From Pisaster brevispinus (Eukaryota; Echinodermata; Asteroidea; Forcipulatida; Asteriidae), in the NCBI GenBank assembly GCA_023634235.1, contig JAMKCF010000008.1, positions 20,330,500-20,394,499 of the forward strand: DNA of 64,000 bases. The letters run 5' to 3'. Position numbers and translations under genes: made by a program. The notes under the pieces were generated by a model. That model saw nothing but the letters and a program-made list of their open reading frames with translations, did not search any database and was not told the origin of the DNA. Below, in pieces: positions 10,375 through 21,754 of this stretch (position 1 is the first letter of the stretch; each line of letters opens with the position of its first letter).

Positions 10375-10770
10375 CAATTGAAAGGCAAAGTATAACTTTG
10401 GTTTTTGGAATCGTTCAATTTTTAATCCAATATAAGTGTAGATACAAACAATAAAACTAACCTATGAAAATTCATTTCTAAAGGTGATTGCATTTTTTAG
10501 ATATTGCCGAAAATCCAGAGCTAAATATGTCCACGCCCCAAGAATAATCCCTAAAAAGAATACACAATCTGAGAATCGTTTCTGACAGAACGCTTCTCAG
10601 TTTCAAATTTTTGGGGCATCAAAACTGACATATTTTTACATAACCACATTACTTCGAAGTGAAATGTTCCTCAAAATGCTTTGTACTATAAAAAGCTGAT
10701 GACTCACTAACCCAGTAAGTTTTTATTGCCATTAATTTTAAGAGTGATTACCAAACGTACACCTTCCCGT
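10375..10770 (+). mobile_element. dispersed foldback repeat, family B (copy 1)
   Basis: Related to family A in its ends (AAAGGCAAAGTATAACTTTGG at left, TTACCAAACGTACACCTTCCC at right) but with a different interior, including CTAACCTATGAAAA, ATATTGCCGAAAATCCAGAG and a hairpin CTGAGAATCGTTTCTG / CAGAACGCTTCTCAG near 10569-10600. The same interior is at 55570-55965 (+) and 54238-54785 (-). Confidence 0.75.
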
Positions 10771-13608
10771 CAATCAAGGCATAGCGAATTAAGACTTCAA
10801 AAATTGAGATTTGCAAAAGTTGAGTGGGATTTTCAACAAAGGAGGAAGGATTTTTGCTGTAAATGTTGTGAGTCGTATTCCCATTCGCATTGCCTATAAA
10901 CCCTCAGTGTTTAGACCTCGGCTTTATTTTAGAAATGATTTATTTTTTCAGAAGTGCAAGGTGACTACACCGCCTGATGAGGTTGAATTGCAAAGTATGG
11001 TATAGTTTTAAGTTGGTCCAATCCTTCAACAGTGAAAGTCACTGATGTGCGAATGAACAGATTGAGTTTTGTCTCAGTCATGAATGAGGCGTTACGATCT
11101 CGACAACCCAAGTAAAATTTAATGGCGGCAAATCAATACATGCAGCAGCCTTAAATTAGATCACATCCACTCATCATGCAATCCAGGCACCTGTACATAC
11201 AATAAGAAACATTCCACGGTCTCTTTGCCTCGGTCTCTTTGCCTCGGTCCGTTCTGCAACTGATGTGCATCCCCGAGCCACACCACACCACACGGAGAAG
11301 CCCTGGTTAAGCGCTTAAATTCTAACCAAGCGATCATCCAAAATTTAATTTCCCAGTAGGCGTGGTACACTCCAGTTTGCAGTCGGGGGGGGGGGGGGGG
11401 GGGGGGGGAGTCTCCTCAGCTGTTGAAACTGCAGAACTTGTCTTCGGTGTGATGGGAATGTGATTGAAACGAGGAAGGAACGAATGGACAGGGGTAAAAA
11501 GAAGGATAGTGAGAAACTGGGATGGGTAGATGGGGCAGAGTAAGATCAGGATGCAGGTTTAGACTTGAAGAGATTGCATGGAAAGAAAGACTGGTGGAGG
11601 TGGACTTTTTTATATTTTTTGATTTGCACCTGAGTGATTTTGATCCTGTCAGCTGAGGAAAGTTATTACCATCTCGGCCAGTTAATCTGGAAATGTAATT
11701 TATTGGCGTATGGCCTCTTAACATCTTATGATGATACCCACCCCCCCTTCCTTCATCCACCCTACCATGAGCCACACACACACACACTTGTGTATTATAT
11801 CTGATTAGAGAAATTGGAACAGGGTCTGCAAAGTGTAGTGACACCCTGTTGTGTGAGAAGAGAAGGGGGTGTACAGATTGCTGGCTTTAGCTCAGCATTA
11901 TTGCGCTAATATTAATTCCAGTTGGTTTGGCACCTCAGCTAATGCTCCACATGCCTGGAATACTGGGCTGTCCCTCTGAGTAGTTTAACAGGATCCTTTT
12001 AGGTAGATATATATATATATGGCTCATGTGGTAAGCTAGCGACCGACCGGCATTACAACTCCTGTTGTAGAACGATCACTAGAACGGTCGTCATTCACAA
12101 CTGACATACTAATTAAAGTTGATAGCTAAGGTTTAACAGCTTGCACCATTATGCTTGTTCTGTTTTAGTCTGGAAAAAATGTCAACGTCATTTTGCTGCG
12201 ATTTGTCTGTAAGCCTGTTCCCCCTTGCTGCTCAGTTACACCCCCTCTACATCCCCAGTTGCCCATTCGCGTAGCTTTATTTCTTGCAGAGCTCTGTCCA
12301 TTTTTGTTCTCCTTCATTCCTACTAACTGTCCCAAGCAAAGCATTATAGCTGTTATCCAAACTAAGACATCACAAAGCAGTTGACTGTCCCCAAGATGTG
12401 TTACATCATGAATACAAGAGCCAACAAGCCAATGTGGTGTCAGAATGTCTTGAGGAACGCGTAAGACATGCACAGGATACACCTAAAACAGAATCCGCTG
12501 GGGTCTGTGGGGAAATAGCGACAGAAATGGAAGACTTTGCAGCCTAAAGATCACTTTGTCGCGCATACAAAACCCCCCTCTAATAAGCTGGGCAAACGAA
12601 TCTAATATATGTGAGTCTACTGGGAAATCAGGGGGTGAATTAAATCCGAGAAGGGTTGCCGTAATTTTGTTACTCATCGCTGGCGTGGTGCGGTATGTGC
12701 AGTCTGTGTCCCGAATGAGATTACAATCGTGCGCTTGTTGTTTACAGACACTCGCGCCTGTTTTCTTCTCATGAAATTAATCATTGGGCCGTGTAGCTAC
12801 TTATGTTTGGCTTCCATTACAGGGAGATGGGCTGCAACTTACACACGCAGGTATCAGAAATACTTGATTGCGCCTCTGGAGACCACAACTAGTTTTGTTA
12901 CTTTTCTCAGAGTCGTGGTTTTTCCCGATGATTTAAAAGGAGCAGTCTTTAAAACTTACACAATACCTCTTGGCAAGCTTGTCTTTTGCTGGCAACAATA
13001 ATAAATAAGACAATATGCATGGATATTTTGCTCCGTTGCTTTTTAGGGAGTATGTACTTTTGGTTAAGTTTGATATTTTTGTTTAAATGAAAGAGGCAAA
13101 ACCCGTGAAATGCGCAGATCAATTTTGTTTTAAGGAAACATATGAAAGTGGGTGTAAGCGCGCGTTTTAATGATAGCCGGGTTCATCGATGGTTCTGATG
13201 CTACGAAATGGCACGGCCCCTTGCCAGACAGAATAAGTTCTCAGGGTTTTTTGATAAAATACTCAAGGGAAGTTTATGTGGACAATGGATCCACTCATCA
13301 AGCCCTGCCCATAACTGCCCATCATGGGACGGAGGTTCACATCTTCACCCCTGGATCTTCAAATGAAGGCACCATGCCACACTCAACAATGCACGGGGCA
13401 GCTAGCTAGCTCAATGGCAACATGCAGTTTGTTAATATTTCTTGTAAGCTCGGTTTTCGGTAACACCATGCTGTGATATCTGCATTGCTGTGTCGATTTT
13501 GTGCTTTAAGAACTTGTCTTGCTATTTATTTTACTGATGCGGAGTAGATTTTTAAATTTGGGAGACAACTTAGTTCTGAGAAGAACTGTCCTGCTTATTA
13601 ACTACTAC
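10771..13608. other. no gene supported; G24 tract and small repeats
   Basis: Contains an imperfect 14-bp tandem (CTCTTTGCCTCGGT, near 11220-11250), a 24-base G run at 11385-11408, a short CA repeat at 11774-11787 and a TA run near 12009-12020. A 142-codon minus frame (11416-11844) is low-complexity His/Pro/Ser-rich and has no splice support. An acceptor-like TTCTGTTTTAG near 12171 and donor TCT/GTAAGC near 12211 would bound a 40-base interval that is open in all frames, so it is uninformative. Confidence 0.45.
11385..11408. repeat. poly(G) run of 24 bases
   Basis: An uninterrupted run of 24 G, a strong candidate for quadruplex formation on the plus strand. Confidence 0.97.
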
Positions 13609-13805
13609 CTGGGCCCAATTTCATAGAGCTGCTTAAGCACAAAAATGTGCTAAGCACAATAAAATTTTGCTTACCAGAATAAGGTTACCAGCCAAACTAC
13701 CATGTCACGTGTACAATTTGTGACTGGTATCCTGCTCATTTCTGCTTAGCAGGAAATTGTTAAGCATTATTTTCTGCTTAAGCAGCTCTATGAAATTGGG
13801 CCCTG
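13609..13805. mobile_element. palindromic MITE family 1, complete copy with CTG duplication
   Basis: The element at 13612-13802 (191 bp) starts GGCCCAATTTCATAGAGC and ends with its exact reverse complement; the inverted arms match perfectly for about 28 bp. It is flanked by CTG on both sides (13609-13611 and 13803-13805). The interior carries further inverted motifs built on GCTTAAGC and TGCTTAGCA. No coding capacity. Other copies are near 14.3, 18.2, 18.3, 31.5-32.0, 38.4, 46.8, 47.6-48.1, 51.7 and 62.6-63.0 kb. Confidence 0.92.
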
Positions 13806-14268
13806 GGCCGAACTGGTCGGGACTACTACTTTCGCTTAGTGGATCGGGGGACTTCTCGTTATCTTCATTGCCACGGAGTGAGTTTTTAGTTGGTCCGACC
13901 AACTGTTTCGACTAGCCTGCTCTGAGTCTTCGTTGGGAGGCTAAAGACTGTTTGAGATGCTGGTCTCTTTTTTATACGCAGGGATTCAGAGGTTTCAGTC
14001 ATGCAGCACTGCTCTGGTTGGTTCTTCTGAAAGAACTGTGTGGTTGGAGGACTCAGAGCTATTGAAACATGTTGATATTATATCAGGCTGTCAGATTTGT
14101 CTTTGCAGATCAGTCATTGTTTTCACATAAATGATATTCTTGTCCATTACAAAATAGTGTACAGTTCCTTTCACTTTTTGAAAGTCCACAGTTGAGTAAA
14201 TAAAAGCTTTGTTGGTTTTCTTAATTGTTTTTCATGTAGCATTAACTGTATACAAGTTAATGAAGATC

Positions 14269-14461
14269 TGGGCACAATTTCATAAAGTTGTTAAGCAGAA
14301 AATACTGCTTAGCACGCCTTTTCTTTGCTAAGCAAAAAGTGAGTTGGAACCAGTTGCAGCAATGGAAACTCTGTGAAATTTTGGCTGGTAACCTGTTTCA
14401 GCTGAGCAACTTGTTTGTGTGTTTGGCAAGTTTTTGTGCTCAGGCTGTATGAAATTTGGCA
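14269..14461. mobile_element. palindromic MITE family 1, diverged copy
   Basis: Begins GGGCACAATTTCATAAAG and ends CTGTATGAAATTTGGC, with GCTTAGCA and TTGTGCT motifs inside. A CTG precedes the left end, but the right flank has diverged. Confidence 0.8.
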
Positions 14462-14465
14462 GAGG

Positions 14466-16106
14466 GCCATGGGCCCTGGTTACCATAGAATTCCGCACTT
14501 AGGGGGTCCTGTAAAATGCTTGGTGCTATGGGGTTGTACACACAGAATTGCACGGTAAAGATTGCCACCTGCATGATTATTTTGGCTTCAAACTCTCTTA
14601 AATAGCTTCTCTGCCCCCAAATTTCTTGCCTGCTTCTTCGGCTGTCTCTTAGCATTTCAGCAACGGCTCAGCGTTGATGTGTTTCTGTGTTGTTTGTCTG
14701 CATTCTTGTCTAAATGCCCATCTTCTTAGTCATATTACCTTCCACCTACCCAATAAAAATTAACCGTCGATTGAATTTTTTCAATATTAGCCAATTAAGT
14801 GATAAGATCAAACAGGGCCCCTTTTTTAAGGAAGCAGGGAGCTTGTGGTTTATGAGTTTGCTCAAGTTGCAGCAGGCTTGCCTCAAGGTGGGACTATAGT
14901 AACCGGCTCAGCCTCTAGGAGGAAATCCTCATCAAAATACACACAGCCAGAATATACATCTCCACATCTTCATCTTTTACATCTTAAGATCTTGATACCA
15001 GAAGCAAAGTAGAGAGAGAAAAGAGAGAGAGAGAGGGGGTTGAGAAAGGCGTGTTTCAACCAGTCGTGCCTTGTTGCACTACTCTGTGGTTACAGGAAAA
15101 CACACCATCTGTAATCTGCCAGGCTTGGCCCCCCAAATTATTCATGGTAAAGGAAATGGGAATTTGAATCAAAGACAATTATCCCTGTTGGGAGTAATGA
15201 AAAAGTAATCTAATTGTAGGCAGGCTGTGGTGATTGAAGCGGCACATTATGTGGCTAATCCCTTCAGAGGGACCGACCAGGCTTCAGGACAAATGCCGCA
15301 GTCGGTGGGTGTGAGGGGGGTGGAGGAGTGAGGGGGTCGAGGAGGGAGGGCGGGGTGGTAGGGGGAGGCACACACCAATTCATGCAAAAAACAATTGTGA
15401 TAGCTTTTATCACCTGAATTCTGTACAGATGAAACTGTCTTTTTGTGATGGCCGATGCTTTCCCAATTCTAGTGAATAATGCCATATTCGTTGTTATTCA
15501 ACCTAAGTCAAAGTGCAGGATTGGTAAAAATGAGAAATAGATTGTAGTTTGTTTTTAATCTGAAATTTGAACATACAAAGTAAATACCAGTCCAGCAGGA
15601 AAATGTTCCTGTCTGAAATTCTGTCAGAGTTGGAGACCCCACGAATGGCCATCAATTTTGACTGCTTGCAATAAAAAATAAGCCCAATCAACGTGCAAAA
15701 TACTTGACTAAACATAAATATTTTGTTTTTCGTTTTGTTTTCCTTTGAATGTGATCACTAAATTTGATGTAATGTTCACAGGTTTGTTTGCATGCTATTT
15801 TTCTTGAGACTAGAAGATGAGATCGAACCTATACGCTTCCAAAACACAAAGGATATACTTTCCATTTATAACTGGCATCTCAACCTAGTTATCCAGGCAC
15901 TTTTTAACATCCACACATACAAGATGTTGCCGATTAGCTTGAGAGAACATACCTCGCCTAATGAACTAATTCATCTGACGTCCTCTCCCATGATAAATCT
16001 TGGTTGTGCCATTTTAGTAATAATAATAATTAGCCTATTATTATTGGTGTTATAGCTATTATGAATCCTGAGTTAGACATCAGTATCCACCAGATGATGC
16101 TCATGG
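14466..16106. other. no gene seen; (GA)n near 15011-15035 and a unique block at 15100-15270
   Basis: Bases 15011-15035 are an interrupted GA repeat. Bases 15100-15270 are repeat-free with AATTATTCATGG, GAATCAAAGACAATTATC and TCTAATTGTAGG, a texture resembling enhancer DNA. Bases 15300-15365 are G-rich. No exon is supported. Confidence 0.4.
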
Positions 16107-16300
16107 TGCAATGTTGCGGTCGAGCGGTTAAGAGCACCAGACTCGGGCTTTGGTGTTTCTGATCAGCAGAGTGTCGGGTTCGAGTCCCAGTCGTGGCACT
16201 TGGTGTCCTTGAGCAAGATACCTTACCATAATTGCTTTGTCCTTCGGATGAGACTTTAAGCTGTAGGCCCTGTGTACTAGGGTTGAACACTTATTGTGGG
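16107..16300 (+). mobile_element. SINE type 2, Leu/Ser tRNA-like (copy 1)
   Basis: A box-like GGTCGAGCGGTTAAGAGC (about 16116) and B box GGTTCGAGTCC (16177-16187) are separated by a long variable-arm-like insert, followed by a non-tRNA tail (CTTGGTGTCCTTGAGCAAG onward, with TGTGTACTAGGGTTGAACAC). The acceptor arms do not pair, so this is a retroelement rather than a tRNA gene. Copies at 35288-35400 (+) and 42025-42235 (-) share both body and tail motifs. Confidence 0.85.
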
Positions 16301-17797
16301 TGAGTAGGGGTTAACCCCGATGTTTCTGAATCACATAACAAGCACAATTGTTTAACAGTGATTGAGTTAAGGCATCATTGGTTTCATTACAGTATAATAA
16401 TAAAAAATATTTAATATTAATTACAAAAACAATGAAAAAAACAGGGTTTTTTTAAAGGGAACTTTTCAATGGAGACAGTGATTTTTTTTTTTTTGGCGCA
16501 GTTTGAGGGGGAGATTGTGCCAGAGTTTCAGTGCAGCATGGGGAAAAAGACTGTTGACCCCAAGAGTGATTGGTGCCGGGGACTGTCAATTGAAGTAATT
16601 TGGGAAGTCTGATTCCCTGTGCAGTGTGCTTTTTAGGCGACTTAACACACAGTTAATCGCACACCATATCTTGCCATGCAGTTTGAGCCCCAGAATTGCA
16701 GATTATGGGCAGACATTGGCCGCGAGTGGCTTCAGCGCAAGTGGTCTGGAAAGTTTTAATTCATTTACTTCATGATGTAATATTTGTTTTGTAATCATTC
16801 TAGAATCGATCTTATTTATTATTTTGAGAGCTTACGTTTTATTACTGCAGTACAAATCTCCTGAAAAAAATGTTTCTGTCCGAAATATTGACGCATATGT
16901 GAAAAAACAAAATGTCGGCCAAGATTCATTTCTCATTTGGTTTGTCAAATCAAAATTGCAATTTTGAAAACTTGACTACTAATTTAACAATATCTTCACA
17001 GGTTTGTTGTATAAACAAAAACAAGAAGTTTGCAATAAACTTCTTCTTCATGAACCAGTATCTATGTTTTAAAACATTGAATCACTTGCTTCTCTCAACT
17101 CAAGATGTGCATGTATCATGATGAGTAATGCTCCAACATGAAACATTTCAAATAATTAAGACAGTATTTTGAGAGAGTAGACACAAGAGTCATTATACTG
17201 GAAAGTACAGCACCCAGATTGAGCCCTGACGGGTTTTTTTTTCCTTCTCTCTCCCCCTAAAATGAGCAGATATCTGTATGCCTGTTGATTAGTCTGTAAG
17301 CCTGTTACATTCCTAATCTCATTCCATTTTCATCATCTTCCTCACCCCTTCTTCCGATAATCTCCACCACTATTTCCATAATTCCAGTCCTCGGGCAAAG
17401 TCAATGATTGACTATTCCGATTTTTCCTCCAAGATTTGCCGTTTTTTCCCCCTTCTTCTTTTTTTTTTTTTAGAGGGGGGAAATATGATGTTGATATTTG
17501 AAGTGAACCCTGGCCGAGTTGTTGAAGCAGAAGGTAATGCGGCGTGCAGGGCTTGTGGTAGTATTAGACACAAACAAGATCCACTTTTCCACTGGGGTAC
17601 CGGATTGCCCAGGGACAAAAACAGCCTCGATTAAAATAAATAGAAATTATATGGCAGCAGAGAATAAATATGGCATGCAGGCTTTGGGGGTGAGGGATGC
17701 GATCGTACCACGACGGAGAGGGATGGAGCTTTGAGGAAAGGAGGAGCTGCAAATGTGATTGTGACTTGATTTAGAGGATGATTTTTTTATATATTTT
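16301..17797. other. no gene supported; T-rich acceptor-like tracts
   Basis: Acceptor-like tracts occur at about 17225-17268 (long C/T run ending GAGCAG) and 17447-17474 (T run ending TTTTAG). The intervals that would follow them are very short or only open in one frame, and I do not call exons. Confidence 0.4.
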
Positions 17798-18012
17798 TCA
17801 CAGCCCCAGGTGTGGGATTAAAATGAAATTCATGGCAAAGTGGGTTTCGGGCCAACAAATGGAGAATAATGCAGAATAAAAACAGGATGATAAAATGATT
17901 GTGGGTGCCAATCGATGAGGTGTTGCTGTTGTATCCTCCAGAGGCCGGAGACTAGACCAAGTGACAACTCCAGATGTACGGGCCAAAATCACATCATAGA
18001 GCCCTTGATTTA
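17798..18012 (-). other. possible exon or conserved non-coding block
   Basis: On the minus strand a T10 tract followed by CCTGAAG ends at 18013, an acceptor-like site. From 18012 a frame runs to 17798, reading in part GLYDVILARTSGVVTWSSLR and LEDTTATPHRLAP. No donor of good quality was found, and a TAG/TGA-rich minus end follows. The block is repeat-free with ATTCATGGCAAAG-type texture, so conserved non-coding DNA is equally likely. Confidence 0.2.
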
Positions 18013-18151
18013 CTTCAGGAAAAAAAAAAGAAGCTCCCCAGTGGGACTGTAGACTGCTGTATCATGACAAAACCACAATGGTCATAATATCTGTTCTTAA
18101 TATATCCCCGGAACATAAGACAAATTGCTATGAGGATTACGTGACAATCAG

Positions 18152-18300
18152 GGTCCAAGTTCACAGAGCTGGTTGAGCACACAAAAGGCGCTAAGCACAA
18201 AGCAATTCCGCTATCCAGAAGGAGGTAACCGGCAAAAATGCCAATGGCACATGTGCCGTCAGTAACCGGTTTAGTTTTGCTAAGCAGAATGTTCTGCTTA
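18152..18300. mobile_element. palindromic MITE family 1, right-truncated copy
   Basis: Left end GGTCCAAGTTCACAGAGC, interior CGCTAAGCACAAAGC and TTTTGCTAAGCAGAATG as in other copies. The right terminal arm is missing where family A sequence begins. Confidence 0.7.
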
Positions 18301-18620
18301 AAGGCAGGGGTTTACTTCCGGTAATTGTCAATGACCAGGGCCCAATTTCATAGAGCTGCTTAAACAGGAAATATTGCCTAACAATTTTAAGCTAAGCAGA
18401 AATGAGCAGGATACCAGTCATAAATTGTACTTGTGGTATGCTAGTTTGGTTGGTAACCTTATTCTGGTAAGCATATTTTTGTTGTGCTTAGCTACTTTTT
18501 GTGCTTAAGCAGCCCTATGAAATTGGGCCCAGTATCATCACTTGGTGTGATAATATCCCCTTCCTAACATAAGCATAAAATAACAGACTGGACATCGACT
18601 CCCAAAATGGCACAACCAAG
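18301..18620 (+). mobile_element. family A foldback fragment split by a MITE
   Basis: AAGGCAGGGGTTTACTTCCGG to GTCAATGACCAG (18301-18338), then after the inserted MITE ATCATCACTTGGTG and ATAAGCATAAAATAACAGAC. Removing the insertion restores the order seen at 8204-8285 (GACC, then CACTTGGTGT, then GCATAAAATAAC). The distal part is missing. Confidence 0.75.
18336..18532. mobile_element. palindromic MITE family 1, complete copy with CAG duplication, nested
   Basis: The element at 18339-18529 is 191 bp, the same length as the 13.6-kb copy, with ends GGCCCAATTTCATAGAGC and CTATGAAATTGGGCC. CAG flanks both sides (18336-18338 and 18530-18532). It sits inside a family A element, so it inserted later. 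Confidence 0.92.
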
Positions 18621-18652
18621 ACTATTGCGATGATGCAATCAGGTGATTTGGG

Positions 18653-18988
18653 TCAATATATCAGGGATGTGATTTCTCCGTTTTTAACCGGAATTCCGTT
18701 TTTTTTTTTTTGCCCTAAAAAAAGAAATTCCTTTTTTTTGCCCCCCCCCCAAAAAAAAAATCATTATTATTATTGTTATAATTTTTTTTTTTAAAGATCA
18801 AATTCATAAAAAATGAAGATAAAACCATTTAATAACGCCCCAGATTGCAGAGTAGGGCTTTTCAAACCAAAGATAAATGTTAATATTGGGCTTCATGCTT
18901 GCCAGTTTTCGAGCTCTCATGCTTTTGCACTTTGCGCTCAGAGTTCAGGTTTTTTACTCAACAGCCTATCACATCCCTGATATATTGA
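18653..18988. mobile_element. foldback element with perfect 21-bp terminal inverted repeats
   Basis: The first 21 bases (core ATCAGGGATGTGAT) are the exact reverse complement of the last 21 (core ATCACATCCCTGAT). The interior is dominated by T and A runs (18698-18795) followed by a CAGATTGCAGAGTAGGGC block. That block recurs at 29486-29510 without the ends. No coding capacity. It is 336 bp, MITE-sized. Confidence 0.85.
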
Positions 18989-19084
18989 GAAAGACTCACT
19001 TTATATGCCCTAATTGTGTGTTATTTGTTAAAGTTCTTTATAGTCTCATTTACTTGATTTGGGGGTGAACAAAGACACTAGAAA

Positions 19085-19215
19085 GGCATTTGAACCTGCA
19101 GCATTCGGAGTAACGCGATCCTGCTCTACCAACTGAGCCATCTAGACTTTAGTCTCCCTCTTTTTGTCAATATCTTTGTTCGGGGTGTCAGTCAGAAGCC
19201 ATACAACCCTAAATT
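19085..19215 (-). mobile_element. SINE type 1, reverse copy
   Basis: On the minus strand an A-box-like GATGGCTCAGTTGGTAGAGC and a B-box-like GCAGGTTCAAATGCC flank a 17-base spacer. The head block (reverse of TTTTTGTCAATATC and GCCATACAAC) lies at higher coordinates, as expected for the inverted order. Confidence 0.75.
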
Positions 19216-20659
19216 ACGGCATAACCAGGGATCACGCGCAAGTTTATAAAACAACCCATGAAAGTGAAAGAACAGGGATCCCCTTCAGGGGATGCGACTT
19301 TTTATCTGACGAGCCCATATTTTTCTCCCGCTTCATTGTTATGTAAATTTAATTTACGAGCATTTCACAATAAACTGAAAGTTTGATCAGGTAACAGAAG
19401 GCGGACACATGTTGTGACTTGTTTGAAAACATCATCGAGTGTATGTGCACAAGCACATAAAAGCCAATGGCTTTTTTATCTTTATTCAATCAAATACAAC
19501 AGAAAAAGGACTATGCTTTCTGAGTCGGGCAACCATTTTAGTTGAACTGAATGTCAATTTCTAAATTTTTTTGTTTGCAAAGGAATTGAAAGTTTGCCCA
19601 TCGCATCATGAAAGGCTAGCCTTATCTTATACTCTTTGTTCAACAGGACTAACATCAATGGTAACCTTGTATTACAGATGTTGTTGTCACTTGCAATCAA
19701 TAAACTTGTTTTGTTTTAACTTGAGTTGATATTTTTATGGATATAGAATGATTGTCAACTTTTTTCTCAGCGTTAAGAAATGTGTGTTAAATATTTACAT
19801 CAGAAAGATATTCTCACCGCAATCAGTGTCATCTAAAACTAGTGGCCTCAACTAGTTTTTACAATTACAACATAAATAAAACAAATTATTTCATTTTGGG
19901 CGTGGGGGTTTGTGATACTTGGTGGTGGTGCGGGAAGAGTCAAAATAGTCTTGTAATTGTCTGCAACTTTTTTAGGGTCTGTGCATATTTTGATTTGGTA
20001 TTCCTGCTGCTGGGATATTATCTTTCTGGTTTATTTTATTCATTCACATCGATTCAATGCAAGTTGTTAAAATACTTACTACAGAAATTGCATTAAATTT
20101 AAATGCATTAAAATTAAGCACTGTACAGACAGGCAAGAGAGGGCAATTAAAAATTACTAGGTACTACAGGAATACTTTAAAATGGGATCACTAATACAAC
20201 ATACCTTCTTTGAAAAATACACTCAAAATAGACGAGTCTTCTTCGCTCGTATCCGACACTGGATCGAATGTCAAATGTACAGTGATGTGAATATGATATT
20301 ACCGCAAGCCTTTCTAGAAAATTATAAAACAAGGAAGGTGGTGGTAGTAGCACTTAAAGATTAACTAATTACAGAAAAAAAAATTGCATGGGCTTTTCGT
20401 AGCAACAACTACTTCATCAGATAGAATATGATATTCAAAAAGAAGAAAATAATTGACGAGAAACATGTATCAATTTCACACTGTCCGAAGTGCCCATCTC
20501 CATTCACTGCTCAAAGTGCAATCTTAGTCAAGGTCAATCAGTCATCAATGATGGCATAACCGATAACATCCCCCACCACCCCCCCCCCCCCCCCATCTCC
20601 AGTCTCTCCTCTGACCGAGAGAAGAGGATATAAAAGACAACAAAACAACAACAGAGAAT
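19216..20659. other. no gene seen; C16 run
   Basis: Mostly AT-rich unique sequence. A 16-base C run lies at 20579-20594 in a CCCACCACC context. Short plus frames at 19842-20364 show no splice support. Confidence 0.45.
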
Positions 20660-21010
20660 CAAAACAAGCGGTTTACGCTCTGTTACCTCAAGAGCTTTAG
20701 CGGCCCATCTACCCGAAAACGATTACTCCCCGACGAGACTCCTGCCTGGTTGTGTTTGGCGCTCACGGACTGTGCCGGCAATCACATACCTGAGTGCATA
20801 AGATAATAAACAGTCTGCGTTTAATCTCCTCAATTATGCTACTGAGTAAATTGATGATTTATATATTTGCCGGCTAGGTCCTCAGTCGTGCGCTCCGGGT
20901 GTTATCATAGCGGTTAGTCACAAAGTAACTGAACAAATGATGAAAAGTCCTTTGATATTTATTTAAATTAATGAGTCAGAGTTGAGTAATACAGATGAAC
21001 TCACCCTGTC
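20660..21010. promoter_or_regulatory. repeat-free block with AT-core and GC-rich segments, putative enhancer
   Basis: Unique sequence of mixed composition (CGAAAACGATTACTCCCC, TTTAATCTCCTCAATTATGC, TTATATATTTGCCGGC, CCTTTGATATTTATTTAAA) containing TAAT/ATTA cores and a CTTTGAT (TCF/LEF-like) site. No frame above about 60 codons. Function inferred from composition only. Confidence 0.25.
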
Positions 21011-21754
21011 TCTGTCCTCTTTCCCCTCCGATGGCGGGAGCTGGCAGCGATTTAGTCTTCAGCAAATTATTTTTTAAAAATGAATCTGACTGGGTGATTT
21101 CACCTAACAAGACTATCTGAAGTCATTTGAAAGTAAAGTGATGATGATGACTTTTATTTTATTGTGAGACTGTCGTGGTGTTTTGAAGAGAATTCCCACA
21201 ATGATTTTTAATATCGCCCCAAGTAGGCCAACCACAAACCCCCAAAGTACCTTGATGTAACCTTACCACAGTTCTCATAAAAATTGGGAAATTAAATTTC
21301 TAGGCTTCATCACATTTTGAAAATCGATCTTCTAGTTCGGTAGCTACATTTAAATTTAGTATATTTTGAGAGGCGACAAGCGTGGAGAGGAAGAAGTAGT
21401 GGAGAGTGTAAAAAGGCTAAAATGAAGGGGACAGTATTACTGAAGAAACTCTGTAAAAACACACTTATGAAATATATGTATTGACTTTGTTTTCATTAAT
21501 CTTTTTTTTATTAAAACATTTATTGGTTTAATCATGCCAAGCACCATGGTCTGGTTTCAGGAAATTATACTGCATCAGGAGCCTGTGTTACTGACATTAT
21601 TAATTTTTTCATCCATTGATTGCCAATCCAATCTCAGAAAATGATAAAGAAATTATTTTATCAGGGAAATTTAATTTTGACTAAGTTTTGCCGCATCACC
21701 TGCATGGTCTGAGAGAGTTGAGATGGTTTCAGAAAGGTTTAAAGTTAAAACATA

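Noticed and set aside
11416..11844. 142-codon minus-strand open frame
   Set aside because: Low-complexity His/Pro/Ser content from C-rich DNA, no splice signals, no recognisable motif.
16107..16200. Functional tRNA-Leu/Ser gene
   Set aside because: Acceptor arms do not pair and a shared non-tRNA tail follows in other copies.
17270..17296. 26-bp interval between a long C/T acceptor tract and GTAAGC
   Set aside because: Too short, with stops in two of three frames.
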